A stretch of 64,000 bases of DNA from JAVBLW01 sp031553215 (GTDB lineage: Bacteria; Bacillota_I; Bacilli_A; Acholeplasmatales; Anaeroplasmataceae), in contig JAVBLW010000003.1 in assembly GCA_031553215.1 (NCBI GenBank), positions 207,473 through 271,472 of the forward strand. The letters are read 5' to 3'. The notes under the pieces are model-generated. The model had not been told where the DNA came from, did no database searches, and worked only from the letters and a program-made list of their open reading frames with translations. Positions 27,162-35,983 of the stretch are shown in pieces. The translations under genes were made by a program, and so were the position numbers. Every line of letters starts with the position of its first letter. The stretch's first letter is position 1.

Positions 27162-28226
27162 TTACTTTACTTCGTATGTCCAACCGTATTCATCATCAAT
27201 ATCGCCCCATTGAATACCAGTTAACTCATCATACAATTTTTGTGTTAATTTACCAATTTCATTATTTGAAACAGTAACTACATCATCTTTATAACGTAAG
27301 ACACCAATAGGAGAAATAACTGCAGCAGTTCCTGTACCAAATGCTTCTTTTAAAGAACCATTCTTTCCAGCTTCCATTAATTCATCAATAGATAATTGTC
27401 TTTCAGATACTTTATATCCCCAGTCCTTCAATATCTTGATAATTGAATTTCTAGTAACACCAGGTAATACACTACCATCAATAGGTGAAGTTATAATCTC
27501 ATCATTAATGTAGAACATAACATTCATTGTTCCTACTTCTTCAACATATTTACGGTGAACTCCGTCTAACCATAAAACTTGACTATATCCTAGTTTTGCA
27601 GCTTTAACTTGTCCAATAATACTTGAAGCATAGTTCCCACCACATTTAGCAAAACCTGTTCCACCTTTTACAGCACGAACATATTCATCTTCAACGAAAA
27701 TTTTAACCGGTTTTAAACCCTCTTTATAATAAGCACCAACAGGTGAACAAATTACTAAGAATTTATAATGACTACCAGCATGTACTCCAAGTTCACTTTC
27801 ATAGGCAAACATAAATGGTCTTATATATAAAGATGTATTAGGTGCAGTTGGAATCCAGTCCAAATTAGCTTTTACTGCTAGCTCAACAGCTTTAACGAAA
27901 TCCTTAACTTCAATTTGTGGCATGCATAATCTTTCATTAGACTTTTGCATACGTAATGCATTCATTTCTGGGCGAAATAATAATACTTTGCCTTTTTTAG
28001 TTTTATAAGCTTTAAGTCCTTCAAATGTTTCTTGTGCATAATGTAGGACAACTTGTGCAGGATCAAATGGAATTGGTCCATATGGGCATATTTGTGCATC
28101 ATGCCATCCTTTCCCTTCTGTGTAGTCCATCATAAACATATAATCAGCGAAATATTTACCAAATCCTAGATTATTAAAATCTGGTTTTTCTCTTAATTCG
28201 GTAGCTTTGATATAATTAACTTTCAT
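27162..28226 (-). CDS. ilvE: branched-chain amino acid aminotransferase
   Basis: This 354-aa fold-type IV PLP enzyme performs the last step of Val, Leu and Ile synthesis. Visible are QVVLHYAQETFEGLKAYK near residue 60, FRPEMNALRM, LYIRPFMFA, KCGGNYASS containing the PLP Lys region, EVGTMNVMF, LPGVTRNSIIKI and FGTGTAAVISPIG. The ATG at 28224-28226 follows GAGGT; a longer frame of 19 extra codons crosses the promoter and is rejected. It is a single gene with its own promoter, without a T-box, away from the ilv operon at 48-59 kb. Confidence 0.95.
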   Translation of the reverse strand: MKVNYIKATELREKPDFNNLGFGKYFADYMFMMDYTEGKGWHDAQICPYGPIPFDPAQVVLHYAQETFEGLKAYKTKKGKVLLFRPEMNALRMQKSNERLCMPQIEVKDFVKAVELAVKANLDWIPTAPNTSLYIRPFMFAYESELGVHAGSHYKFLVICSPVGAYYKEGLKPVKIFVEDEYVRAVKGGTGFAKCGGNYASSIIGQVKAAKLGYSQVLWLDGVHRKYVEEVGTMNVMFYINDEIITSPIDGSVLPGVTRNSIIKILKDWGYKVSERQLSIDELMEAGKNGSLKEAFGTGTAAVISPIGVLRYKDDVVTVSNNEIGKLTQKLYDELTGIQWGDIDDEYGWTYEVK

Positions 28227-28254
28227 ATATAATACCTCAATTCTAATATATACA

Positions 28255-28283
28255 ATTATATTCCTTTTTCTAGTATAAATCAA
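28255..28283 (-). promoter_or_regulatory. sigma-A promoter of ilvE
   Basis: TTGATT (28278-28283), 17-base spacer, TATAAT (28255-28260) on the minus strand. Confidence 0.75.
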
Positions 28284-28303
28284 TACTTCCCTAGTGATTT
28301 TTC

Positions 28304-28332
28304 TTGTTAGTTTTATTAAATCATGATATAAT
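28304..28332 (+). promoter_or_regulatory. sigma-A promoter of the 86-aa membrane gene
   Basis: TTGTTA (28304-28309), 17-base spacer, TATAAT (28327-28332), divergent from the ilvE promoter 20 bases away. Confidence 0.7.
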
Positions 28333-28361
28333 TAAAAAATATAGAAAGTAGGATTAATTAT

Positions 28362-28622
28362 ATGTTTTTTTATGGGACCGCAGGTATTTTTTTAGGAATT
28401 GTAATAATGATTGCTGGTATATTTTCAATAAGAACTAGTAAAAAATTAAATAATAAAAATACTTTCAAATTAGGTATAATAGAAATCGTAATTTCTTCTA
28501 TCCTCATAATTTCTTCTATTATTGGATTCATAACTGACTATGAATTGATTGCCATCATAATAATGACAATATCTATGTTAACATTAGTAATTTCTATAAA
28601 AAAATTGGAGAAAAAAAGCTGA
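28362..28622 (+). CDS. small membrane protein, unknown function
   Basis: This 86-aa protein has three hydrophobic spans (about residues 5-22, 37-58 and 63-80) with a basic loop TSKKLNNKN after the first and a basic end KKLEKKS. The start lies after AAAGTAGGA and a clear promoter. I recognise no family. It ends with TGA shortly before the tRNA-Arg promoter. Confidence 0.65.
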   Translation: MFFYGTAGIFLGIVIMIAGIFSIRTSKKLNNKNTFKLGIIEIVISSILIISSIIGFITDYELIAIIIMTISMLTLVISIKKLEKKS

Positions 28623-28637
28623 TTTTCAAAAAAAGAC

Positions 28638-28666
28638 TTTACATTCATTTTAACTTATACTATAAT
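28638..28666 (+). promoter_or_regulatory. promoter of tRNA-Arg
   Basis: TTTACA (28638-28643), 17-base spacer, TATAAT (28661-28666). Confidence 0.75.
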
Positions 28667-28694
28667 GTAATGGCAGTCAAAAAACGGCTAACGT

Positions 28695-28771
28695 GGAACA
28701 TTAGCTCAGCTGGATAGAGCACACGCCTTCTAAGCGTGCGGTCGAAGGTTCGAATCCTTTATGTTCCGCCA
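28695..28771 (+). tRNA. tRNA-Arg (anticodon TCT)
   Basis: This is a 77-base cloverleaf. The acceptor GGAACAT pairs with ATGTTCC and an encoded CCA follows discriminator G. The D arm is AGCTCAGCTGGATAGAGC. The anticodon stem CACGC/GCGTG encloses loop CTTCTAA (TCT), and the T arm contains GGTTCGAATCC. It reads AGA codons, which are common in this A+T-rich genome. Confidence 0.96.
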
Positions 28772-28782
28772 TCTTAAAAATT

Positions 28783-28810
28783 AACGGTTCAATTGAGCCG
28801 TTTTTATTTT
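28783..28810 (+). terminator. terminator of tRNA-Arg
   Basis: AACGGTTCAATTGAGCCGTT folds into a hairpin and is followed by a T-rich tract. Confidence 0.8.
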
Positions 28811-28919
28811 ATCCTTTTTAATAATATTAAAACTTTATCAATACTTCCCATAATATATCAAAACTGATAAAATTATATTAAATTGATAATTTTTCTAGTA
28901 ATGAAAGGAAATAAAAGAA

Positions 28920-29174
28920 ATGGGAAGAAAAGCTACAAAATTTAATAAATCGACTTGCTGCATATTTATTTGGAGTTGCTTAATGGAAAAGCAAGATGAA
29001 TATAATACGATGCAATACTATTGTGACTCTTTATCTTTAGAAAGTCAAAGTTGTAAAAGGTATATTTCAGAATTAAGAAATAGTATTGTTGATATAGAAG
29101 AACTTAGAAATAATTTTGAAGATTTAATTTATGATCGTGCAACAAAATCATATAGGTTAATCCGAAGACAATAA
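28920..29174 (+). CDS. small helix-turn-helix-like protein
   Basis: This 84-aa protein matches the amino-terminal DNA-binding half of DeoR/WYL-type regulators: a first helix (IFIWSCLMEKQDEYNTMQYYCDSL), a turn and recognition helix (SLESQSCKRYISELRN), and a wing (FEDLIYDRATKSYRLIRR). No effector domain follows; a stop and strong terminator come immediately. The ATG follows AAAGGAA. It may be a stand-alone regulator or a decayed larger one. The assignment is by pattern only. Confidence 0.6.
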   Translation: MGRKATKFNKSTCCIFIWSCLMEKQDEYNTMQYYCDSLSLESQSCKRYISELRNSIVDIEELRNNFEDLIYDRATKSYRLIRRQ

Positions 29175-29211
29175 AAAAGGAATCAAATACGTTCATTGAT
29201 TCCTTTTTTAA
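29173..29211 (+). terminator. terminator after the HTH-like gene
   Basis: AAAAAAGGAATCAA and TTGATTCCTTTTTT pair across a 9-base loop. It may serve both strands. Confidence 0.85.
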
Positions 29212-29236
29212 ATATAAACTTGATATTTATATCAGT

Positions 29237-30025
29237 TTACTTTTCTAATTCTTTTGCTCTTTTACTACAATTAACTGAACATTCTTTAATTGTATCATTT
29301 AAATTATGATTATCAAAAACATATATCCCTTCAATTGTAGTACCACCTTTACTACAAACATCATTGATTAGTGTATCTAAATCTTTTTCTGTTTGCATTA
29401 GCATATTAGCACATCCAATTGAAGCATTAGCAATAATTTGTTTTGCTTGTTCATAAGTTGCACCATTTTCTACAGCCGTTTTAATAAATCCTCTTACAAA
29501 ATAATAAAAGTAAGCTGGATAACTACCATTAAGTGGCAATAGTACATTGATTAGTTCCTCATCAACTATTTCGCATACACCTAAAGCATCAAATATATCT
29601 TTTACTGGCTTTGCTTCTTCTAAAGAAACATTTTGGCCAATAGCCATTGTTGTAGCACCTTGCTTAATAGATACTGAAGTATTTGGCATTACACGAACAT
29701 ATTTTAAATCACCTAAATTATTTTTTAAATAATCCAAGGTAATTCCAGCTGCAATACTAAGTATTAACTTAGGCGTTTTTGTGGCTTTTTTTAGTTCACT
29801 CATTACTTCTGGAAATGTTTGAGGTTTAATTGCAAAAATAACTAATTCAGAGTTTTCAAAAACTTCTAATTCGTTTTTTGCAGATGCAAATCCAGCTGAT
29901 AATATTTTATCAGTTTCTAAGCTATATATTAAAATATCTTTATTAGTATAAAGCTTTGCATCTATTATTCCATTAATAATAGCTTCACCCATTTTACCAA
30001 AGCCTAATAATCCTATTTTGTACAT
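29237..30025 (-). CDS. proC: pyrroline-5-carboxylate reductase
   Basis: This 262-aa enzyme catalyses the last step of proline synthesis. It has the Rossmann motif IGLLGFGKMGEAI at the start, VIFAIKPQ, LILSIAAGITL, VRVMPNTSVSIKQGAT, and the oligomerisation domain with LPLNGSYPAYFYYF and VCSKGGTTIEGI. It follows the purM-like gene by about 11 bases in the rlmD - purM-like - proC string. No proA or proB is in the window. Confidence 0.94.
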   Translation of the reverse strand: MYKIGLLGFGKMGEAIINGIIDAKLYTNKDILIYSLETDKILSAGFASAKNELEVFENSELVIFAIKPQTFPEVMSELKKATKTPKLILSIAAGITLDYLKNNLGDLKYVRVMPNTSVSIKQGATTMAIGQNVSLEEAKPVKDIFDALGVCEIVDEELINVLLPLNGSYPAYFYYFVRGFIKTAVENGATYEQAKQIIANASIGCANMLMQTEKDLDTLINDVCSKGGTTIEGIYVFDNHNLNDTIKECSVNCSKRAKELEK

Positions 30026-30036
30026 AATTTCACCTA

Positions 30037-31068
30037 TTAATTCCAGTTAAGTTCTCCAGTTAAGTTAACTTTTCTGTTACCTTTTACAGTTTTACCAATA
30101 ACATAAGCATTCATATTTGATTTTGCTAAGTGATTGATAATTTCATTTGCATTTTCTTTTTTAGCAACAATAGCTAATCCTACACCTAAATTAAATGTAC
30201 GAATCATATCAGCTACTTCAACATTACCAAATTTTTTTAACACTTTAAAAATATTTAAAACTTGGTATTTTGTTAAATCAATTTCAGCATCAATTCCAGA
30301 AGGTAATATTCTATTTAAATTTTCAGCAATTCCTCCACCAGTAATATGTGCCATACCTTTTATAATTCCACTATCAAATAAATCTTTAACAGCATTATAG
30401 TAGCAACGGTGTGGTTCAAGTACTACATCAATGAATTTTCTTCCATCAACTATTTCATCTAATACAGCAGGGTATTCTTTCATTATTTTTCTTACTAAAG
30501 TATATCCATTAGTATGGATACCACTTGATTCAACAGAGATTACAACATCATCTTCTTCTATTGCACTACCATCAATTATCTTATCTCTATCAACAACACC
30601 AACAATACTAGAAGTTAGGATATATGTTCCTTCTGCAAGAACTCCTGGTTGTTCTGATGTTTCTCCACCAGTTAATACACATCCCTGAGCTTTACACGCA
30701 TCCGCTACAGCCTTTACAATCGCGTTTACGTCTTCTTTTTTCATTTTACCACAGATTATAGCATCTTGAACGGTTAACGGCTTAGCGCCCATTACAATAC
30801 AGTCATTTATTAAATGATTAATCATATCATAAGAAACATTTTCTAACTTTCCATATTGAGCTGCAAGTAATTGTTTTGATCCTGGTTCTTCTGTTTTTAA
30901 TACTAAAACAGGATTTTTAATATCAGGGAATGAAAAGTCATATAATGATGCGAATGCACCAACTTTATTTAAAACTCTTTTTTCTTCAGTTACTAAAATT
31001 TTACCCATTTCAGCTTTAGCTTCATTAGCCTCATCAATATTTACTTCGTATTTTAATTTTTTATCCAT
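30037..31068 (-). CDS. divergent AIR synthase (PurM-like phosphoribosylformylglycinamidine cyclo-ligase)
   Basis: This 343-aa PurM/SelD/ThiL-superfamily protein has good similarity to PurM over DCIVMGAKPLTVQDAI, VLTGGETSEQPGV, SSGIHTNGYTLVRKI, HITGGGIAENL and IRTFNLGVGLAIV. The canonical amino-terminal DGVGTK nucleotide/metal motif reads EEPGSK here. It lies between rlmD and proC with no other purine genes nearby. It may be a true PurM with drifted residues, or an AIR-synthase-related enzyme with a different substrate. Confidence 0.75.
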   Translation of the reverse strand: MDKKLKYEVNIDEANEAKAEMGKILVTEEKRVLNKVGAFASLYDFSFPDIKNPVLVLKTEEPGSKQLLAAQYGKLENVSYDMINHLINDCIVMGAKPLTVQDAIICGKMKKEDVNAIVKAVADACKAQGCVLTGGETSEQPGVLAEGTYILTSSIVGVVDRDKIIDGSAIEEDDVVISVESSGIHTNGYTLVRKIMKEYPAVLDEIVDGRKFIDVVLEPHRCYYNAVKDLFDSGIIKGMAHITGGGIAENLNRILPSGIDAEIDLTKYQVLNIFKVLKKFGNVEVADMIRTFNLGVGLAIVAKKENANEIINHLAKSNMNAYVIGKTVKGNRKVNLTGELNWN

Positions 31069-31081
31069 TTTTCTCTACCTC

Positions 31082-32425
31082 TTAGTCATTTCTTGATTCT
31101 AACACAACAATACATTCTAGATTAAATGTTCTAGGGAACATATCTACAGCTTGTACACTCTTAATTAAATATCCATTTTTAGTAAATTCATATAAATCCC
31201 TTACTAATGTAGTAGGTTCACACGAAACATATACTACTCGTTTTGGATTTAACATTGCAACGCCATTTATAAAATCTTTAGTTGATCCATCGCGTGGTGG
31301 ATCTAAAACTAATAAATCTATTTTTGTTTTATTAGCAGCTAAATTTTTTATGAATTTAGTTGAATCCTGATTAAAGAAACTTATATTCTTAATACCATTT
31401 ATTTTAGCATTTTCAATCGCATCTTTATATGCTTCTTTGTTTAATTCTACTCCAATAACTTCTTTTGCCAGTTTACTCATTAAAATACCTATTGTACCAA
31501 CTCCACAATATGTATCTAAGACCAAGTCAGTCTTTTTTATTTTCAGTGCTTCAATAGCATTCTTATATAATAAAGACATACCTATAGGATTAACTTGGTA
31601 AAAAGATTTTGATGAAATCTTAAATTTATATTCTTCAATCGTATCATAAATAAATCCAGGTCCATATAGAACTCTTTCTTTTTCACCTTGAACAATTGAG
31701 GTTTCTCTAGCATTAAAATTTTGAACTATAGTAGTAATTCCTAAATTCTTTTTTAATAGATCAGTTACTACATTTTTTCTTCCAGGGAATATTTCACCAT
31801 TAGTCACTATAACAAGCATTACTTCTTTAGTATTTAAACCATATTTTAAAATGACATGTTTTATTGTTCCATTTCCACTTTTTTCATCATATGGCATAAT
31901 TTTATTTTTCGTTAATACTTTATTAAACTCATTTATTATTTGACTGGCTTTAGTTACTTGTATTTTACAATCAAGTACAGGAATAATATTATGAGATCCT
32001 TCTTCATAAAAACCACATACAACATTTTTTGTCTTACTTAGTTTATAAACCATTTGACATTTATTACGATAATTATATGGATTATACATTGCTATTATTG
32101 GTTTTATTTCAACGTTTCTAGATTCCTTAAATAAATCTTTTATATAATTTTGTTTTATCTCTAATTCATGTTCATAACTCATATGTTGATATTGACATCC
32201 ACCACATTTGTCATGCCAATTACATAATGACTTAATTCTATTAGGAGATTGTTTCAATATTTTATTTAAATTAAGATTTTGGTATTTCCCATTTACGGTT
32301 ATAGAAAAAGAAGCTTCTTCATCTAATAATAAACCAGGTATCTTTTTTTCTTGTTTATCAAATAGTACAACTCCATTACCTTGATAATCTTCTCTTATGC
32401 ACTTTAATATTATCTCTTTTTGCAT
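31082..32425 (-). CDS. rlmD: 23S rRNA (uracil-5-)-methyltransferase, RlmD/RumA family
   Basis: This 447-aa RNA m5U methyltransferase has a short amino-terminal beta-domain (TRAM-like), then Fe-S cysteines in LCNWHDKCGGCQYQH near residue 70. The SAM domain has LVLDTYCGVGTIGI near residue 300, VIGVELNKEAYKDA and LLVLDPPRDGS. The catalytic Cys lies in VVYVSCEPTTLVRDL near residue 400. Bacillota members methylate 23S rRNA uridines. It leads the rlmD - purM-like - proC string. Confidence 0.92.
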   Translation of the reverse strand: MQKEIILKCIREDYQGNGVVLFDKQEKKIPGLLLDEEASFSITVNGKYQNLNLNKILKQSPNRIKSLCNWHDKCGGCQYQHMSYEHELEIKQNYIKDLFKESRNVEIKPIIAMYNPYNYRNKCQMVYKLSKTKNVVCGFYEEGSHNIIPVLDCKIQVTKASQIINEFNKVLTKNKIMPYDEKSGNGTIKHVILKYGLNTKEVMLVIVTNGEIFPGRKNVVTDLLKKNLGITTIVQNFNARETSIVQGEKERVLYGPGFIYDTIEEYKFKISSKSFYQVNPIGMSLLYKNAIEALKIKKTDLVLDTYCGVGTIGILMSKLAKEVIGVELNKEAYKDAIENAKINGIKNISFFNQDSTKFIKNLAANKTKIDLLVLDPPRDGSTKDFINGVAMLNPKRVVYVSCEPTTLVRDLYEFTKNGYLIKSVQAVDMFPRTFNLECIVVLESRND

Positions 32426-32535
32426 ATTAAAACCTCAATTTCGTCTTTAAATATTATAACATATTTTTTTTACATTTACTATTAACTTTATTTTATTGTA
32501 AAAATATGATAGAATAACAAAAAGGATGTGTTAAA

Positions 32536-32904
32536 ATGGCGACATTAACTAAATCAATTGAAGATTATTTGGAAACAATTTTCTTGCTTGAAAAAGAATC
32601 ATCTAGCGTTAAATCTGTTGACATTGCTAATCATCTAAATGTTAGTAAACCTGGAGTTAATAAGGCAATGAATATATTAATTTCTATGAATTATATTCAA
32701 AAACCAGATTATGGAAATGTTACTTTAACTGATGAAGGACGTAAGGTTGCGTCTAGTATTTATCAAAGACATTGCATACTAAAGAACTTTTTACTCTATA
32801 TCGGAGTAGATGAAAAAACAGCTGATGAAGATTGTTGTAAATTAGAACATGTAGTAAGTGATATCACTTTAAAAAAATTAGAGGAATTTACAAATAAAAA
32901 ATAG
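32536..32904 (+). CDS. mntR: DtxR/MntR-family metal-dependent repressor
   Basis: This 122-aa protein has the winged-helix start KSIEDYLETIFLLEKE, VDIANHLNVSKPGVNKAMNIL as recognition region, and LTDEGRKVASSIYQRHCILKNFL. EDCCKLEHVVSD follows as the metal-binding second domain. Positions equivalent to Bacillus MntR ligands (Asp and Glu in IEDYLE, His in QRHC, Glu, Glu and His in the last motif) are present, supporting Mn2+ sensing. There is no SH3 domain. It starts after AAAGGATG. Targets are probably Mn uptake genes elsewhere; the Mn efflux operon at 17.8-21.3 kb has its own riboswitch. Confidence 0.87.
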   Translation: MATLTKSIEDYLETIFLLEKESSSVKSVDIANHLNVSKPGVNKAMNILISMNYIQKPDYGNVTLTDEGRKVASSIYQRHCILKNFLLYIGVDEKTADEDCCKLEHVVSDITLKKLEEFTNKK

Positions 32905-32938
32905 TTCACTATAAAAGTATAGTGAACTATTTTTTTAT
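32901..32938. terminator. bidirectional terminator
   Basis: ATAGTTCACTATA and TATAGTGAACTAT form a 13-bp stem with a 4-base loop and a T-run, between convergent mntR and the ABC permease. Confidence 0.88.
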
Positions 32939-34500
32939 ATCTTTGATAACCAATAATTATATCTAGACTTAATTATGCTATATAAAATACCTATTAATAT
33001 TATTTGAAAAGATATTGAACCGATTAAGGCAACTGGTCCATTTATTTTATATAACAATATATGAATTACTACCGCTAGTATTTCAAGCACAAATCCTGAA
33101 CACATTGTTAAAAGAACAGATGCACTTTGTTTAACTACCGTTACTTCATTTACCCATTCCATTTTAGGATAAATCATATTTAATATTATTCCAATCAATG
33201 TAATTGTGGTTGCATATAGTAATGGTAATAATATTAATCCAATTATCATATATGTTGTGACTTGAAATAATACAATAGCTAATATGCTTGCAATCAGGGC
33301 ACAAGGACATGACAATGATAATGAAAATATTATTTTTGATTTTAAAAGTTCTTTATTTGAAATAGGAGCCGATTTCAATATCCAATAATTTTTACCCTCA
33401 ATTGAAATATTTGATGCACTAGCAGGACTCATTCCAATACAAAATGTAATCATAAACATCATAATTATTGGGGTAATTGTTCCAATTTCAGATAAACTTG
33501 TTAGAGTTTTTGAAAAGCTAAAATACATAAGAACAATCATTATTATCGCCATTAAACCCGATACAGAAATATTCATAAAATACATTGGTGAAGAAAATGC
33601 ACGTCTATATTCTTTTTTTACTAAAGCTTTTATCTTACTACTACTTGATAAATCTTTACTTACATATTTATTTGATGTCTTAATTGATTTTGTTAAATTA
33701 TTTATTCTTTTGTATTGAGTACCTAATACAAAAGAAAATGCAATAAATAGTAATAAATTTAATATGACATAAAAGACTAGATTATTTACTGATCCAGTTA
33801 TAGCCGCTTTTACTACGTTGACAATTGGAAAAACACTATTTACTTTATCGACCAAACCAGTAACTGAACCCGATAATGCTTCTGAGTTTCCACTTTGGAA
33901 AGAAAATGAAAATATTGCAATTATCATAATTAAATATAATACAATCATTAATGCTGAAGCATATTTGAACCTATCTAAAAATAAAGATAATAAAAATCCT
34001 ATTATTGATGCAATAACTAAAGCAATCATAGGCGTAAATATAACAATTACAATACCAAAAATAATACCCTGTATACCTAAATAATTAGCTCCTATTATTA
34101 ACGCAGGAATCATAATAATTGCACACCATATTAATTCATATAAGTAATTGAAAAATATTTTACTTCCTACTATAGTAGATGATTTAATTGGCATACTTTG
34201 TAATAAATCATAATCTCTAGAATTAAATATACTACTTTTAATTTTATTTATTGAAGTTAATAGTATTAAAATAAACGCTAATACAAAGACATATGGAAAA
34301 TAATAATCTAATTTATTATCCATTTCTAGTAAGTCATAATATGTATAATTTACAATAACAGATAGAAAACAACCACCAACAAGTGCTAATAATAATATTG
34401 CTATAAAGCTTAATTGCTTTTTTGCTTGATTTTTTTCTTTGCGATTAAAGGAAAAGTTTTCTATAAATTGACATTTTAATAATGATAGGAAATTTTTCAT
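32935..34500 (-). CDS. ABC-2 type exporter permease
   Basis: This 521-aa protein has about twelve hydrophobic spans in two halves, joined by a basic loop around residue 280 (SIKTSNKYVSKDLSSSSKIKALVKKEYRRAF). It resembles large ABC-2 permeases paired with a single ATPase. Its start overlaps the stop of the ATPase gene by one base (TAATG). The substrate cannot be inferred. Distinct from the NatB-like permease at 59.6 kb. Confidence 0.8.
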   Translation of the reverse strand: MKNFLSLLKCQFIENFSFNRKEKNQAKKQLSFIAILLLALVGGCFLSVIVNYTYYDLLEMDNKLDYYFPYVFVLAFILILLTSINKIKSSIFNSRDYDLLQSMPIKSSTIVGSKIFFNYLYELIWCAIIMIPALIIGANYLGIQGIIFGIVIVIFTPMIALVIASIIGFLLSLFLDRFKYASALMIVLYLIMIIAIFSFSFQSGNSEALSGSVTGLVDKVNSVFPIVNVVKAAITGSVNNLVFYVILNLLLFIAFSFVLGTQYKRINNLTKSIKTSNKYVSKDLSSSSKIKALVKKEYRRAFSSPMYFMNISVSGLMAIIMIVLMYFSFSKTLTSLSEIGTITPIIMMFMITFCIGMSPASASNISIEGKNYWILKSAPISNKELLKSKIIFSLSLSCPCALIASILAIVLFQVTTYMIIGLILLPLLYATTITLIGIILNMIYPKMEWVNEVTVVKQSASVLLTMCSGFVLEILAVVIHILLYKINGPVALIGSISFQIILIGILYSIIKSRYNYWLSKI

Positions 34501-35207
34501 TATTCAGTCAACTCCAAGAACAATTTTTCAAGACTCTTATTAGCAATTACTTCTTCTGTTTTACCAAAAACTTCTATTTTTCCATTTTTAATTATCGCAA
34601 CTTTATTACATAATTTTTCAACAACCTCTAGTACGTGTGATGAAAAGAAAATTGAACATCCTTCCGATGCTAATTGTCTCATTATTTCTTTTACTTGATG
34701 ACTAGCCTTTGGATCTAGACCAACAAATGGTTCATCTAATATTAATACTCTAGGATTATGGCATAGAGCGGAAATAATCGCAACTTTTTGTTTCATTCCA
34801 TGTGAAAATGTTTTAATGGGATTTCCTAAAACATCTTTTATTTCAAACATTTCTGCATAATGTTCAATTTTCTCTTTTCTGGTTTCAATTGGAACATTAT
34901 AAATATCACAAATAAAATTTAAATATTTTATAGCAGTCATCATTTCATATAAATCTGGATTATCGGGAATATATGCAATTTCTCTTTTACATTCAATAGG
35001 GTCTCTTTTAATAGATTTATTGTTAATTAAAATTTCACCATTTTCAAAATCTAAAAGTCCTACACATGCTTTAATTGTCGTACTTTTTCCGGCTCCATTA
35101 TGTCCAACAAATCCGCAAATATCACCATCATCGATAGTTAAACTTAAATCATCTACAGCTACTTTGGTACCACCAAAAATTTTTGTTAAATTTTTAATTT
35201 CAATCAT
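34500..35207 (-). CDS. ABC transporter ATP-binding protein
   Basis: This 235-aa ATPase has Walker A FVGHNGAGKSTTIKAC near residue 35, a Q-loop region, the signature variant FSHGMKQKVAI, Walker B VLILDEPFVGLDPKA and a switch His in FFSSHVLEVVEKL. Start follows GAGGTAAT. It is translationally coupled to the permease downstream. Typical of ABC-2 exporters for antibiotics, peptides or ions. Confidence 0.9.
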   Translation of the reverse strand: MIEIKNLTKIFGGTKVAVDDLSLTIDDGDICGFVGHNGAGKSTTIKACVGLLDFENGEILINNKSIKRDPIECKREIAYIPDNPDLYEMMTAIKYLNFICDIYNVPIETRKEKIEHYAEMFEIKDVLGNPIKTFSHGMKQKVAIISALCHNPRVLILDEPFVGLDPKASHQVKEIMRQLASEGCSIFFSSHVLEVVEKLCNKVAIIKNGKIEVFGKTEEVIANKSLEKLFLELTE

Positions 35208-35367
35208 ATTTTATTACCTCTCTCAATTGGTATTATTTTAACATATTATAATGAAAAATAAAACAATATATCTATATTTAATCAGATATATTCTATGCAT
35301 AAATATTATTGCTCTAGATAAATTTAAACCCCTAGTGTATAATATATAATTATATAAGGAGAGACCT

Positions 35368-35916
35368 ATGAAAAAAGAATTAATAACAATAAAAAACATT
35401 ATCTATACTATGTTGGCCTTTGCGATTGTGATCTCTATTATCGCATACATTAATTTAATAGTTAACAAAAACAATTTAACTACTGTTAAATATTTCTATG
35501 GAATTGGTGGTCATAATACAAATTATTGGAATTTTTTACTTAAAGGATTAAAGAAAGCCTCATCCCTTGCTACTATTATAATGATATTATTTATAATTAA
35601 ACTTTTAATATATGGAGTGAGAATAGCAATCGATAAGAAAAAATCCAATGTAGGAATTACTATATTATCAGTGTTAATTTCGGTAATTCAAATTATATTA
35701 GTTATCTTTATAGTAAAACTTTCATTTCTTTCAAACAATAAACTTCCATTTGATACTTCAATGAATATTTATTATACTGAATATACATTCTTTGAAGGAA
35801 TGGTTGGAATGGTTTATCAATTTATTATACCCGTTTGTCTAATAATAATTTGTAATATTTTTTGTAATACACTTACTTTTAAAAAACTAATATCTAAAGA
35901 TGAAAATATAGATTAG
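35368..35916 (+). CDS. four-span membrane protein, unknown function
   Basis: This 182-aa protein has hydrophobic spans near residues 10-30, 65-85, 98-120 and 145-170. An extracytoplasmic-looking loop contains YFYGIGGHNTNYWNF. Start follows AAGGAGAGA. No recognised family; it lies divergently from the ABC operon and convergently to the ABC-F gene. Confidence 0.6.
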   Translation: MKKELITIKNIIYTMLAFAIVISIIAYINLIVNKNNLTTVKYFYGIGGHNTNYWNFLLKGLKKASSLATIIMILFIIKLLIYGVRIAIDKKKSNVGITILSVLISVIQIILVIFIVKLSFLSNNKLPFDTSMNIYYTEYTFFEGMVGMVYQFIIPVCLIIICNIFCNTLTFKKLISKDENID

Positions 35917-35942
35917 AGAATTATTTGTAATTCAAATTAATA

Positions 35943-35976
35943 AAGGCATGATATTAAAAAATATCATGCCTTTTAA
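35943..35976. terminator. bidirectional terminator
   Basis: AAAGGCATGATATT and AATATCATGCCTTT form a 14-bp stem between convergent genes. Confidence 0.85.
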
Positions 35977-35983
35977 TTATAAT

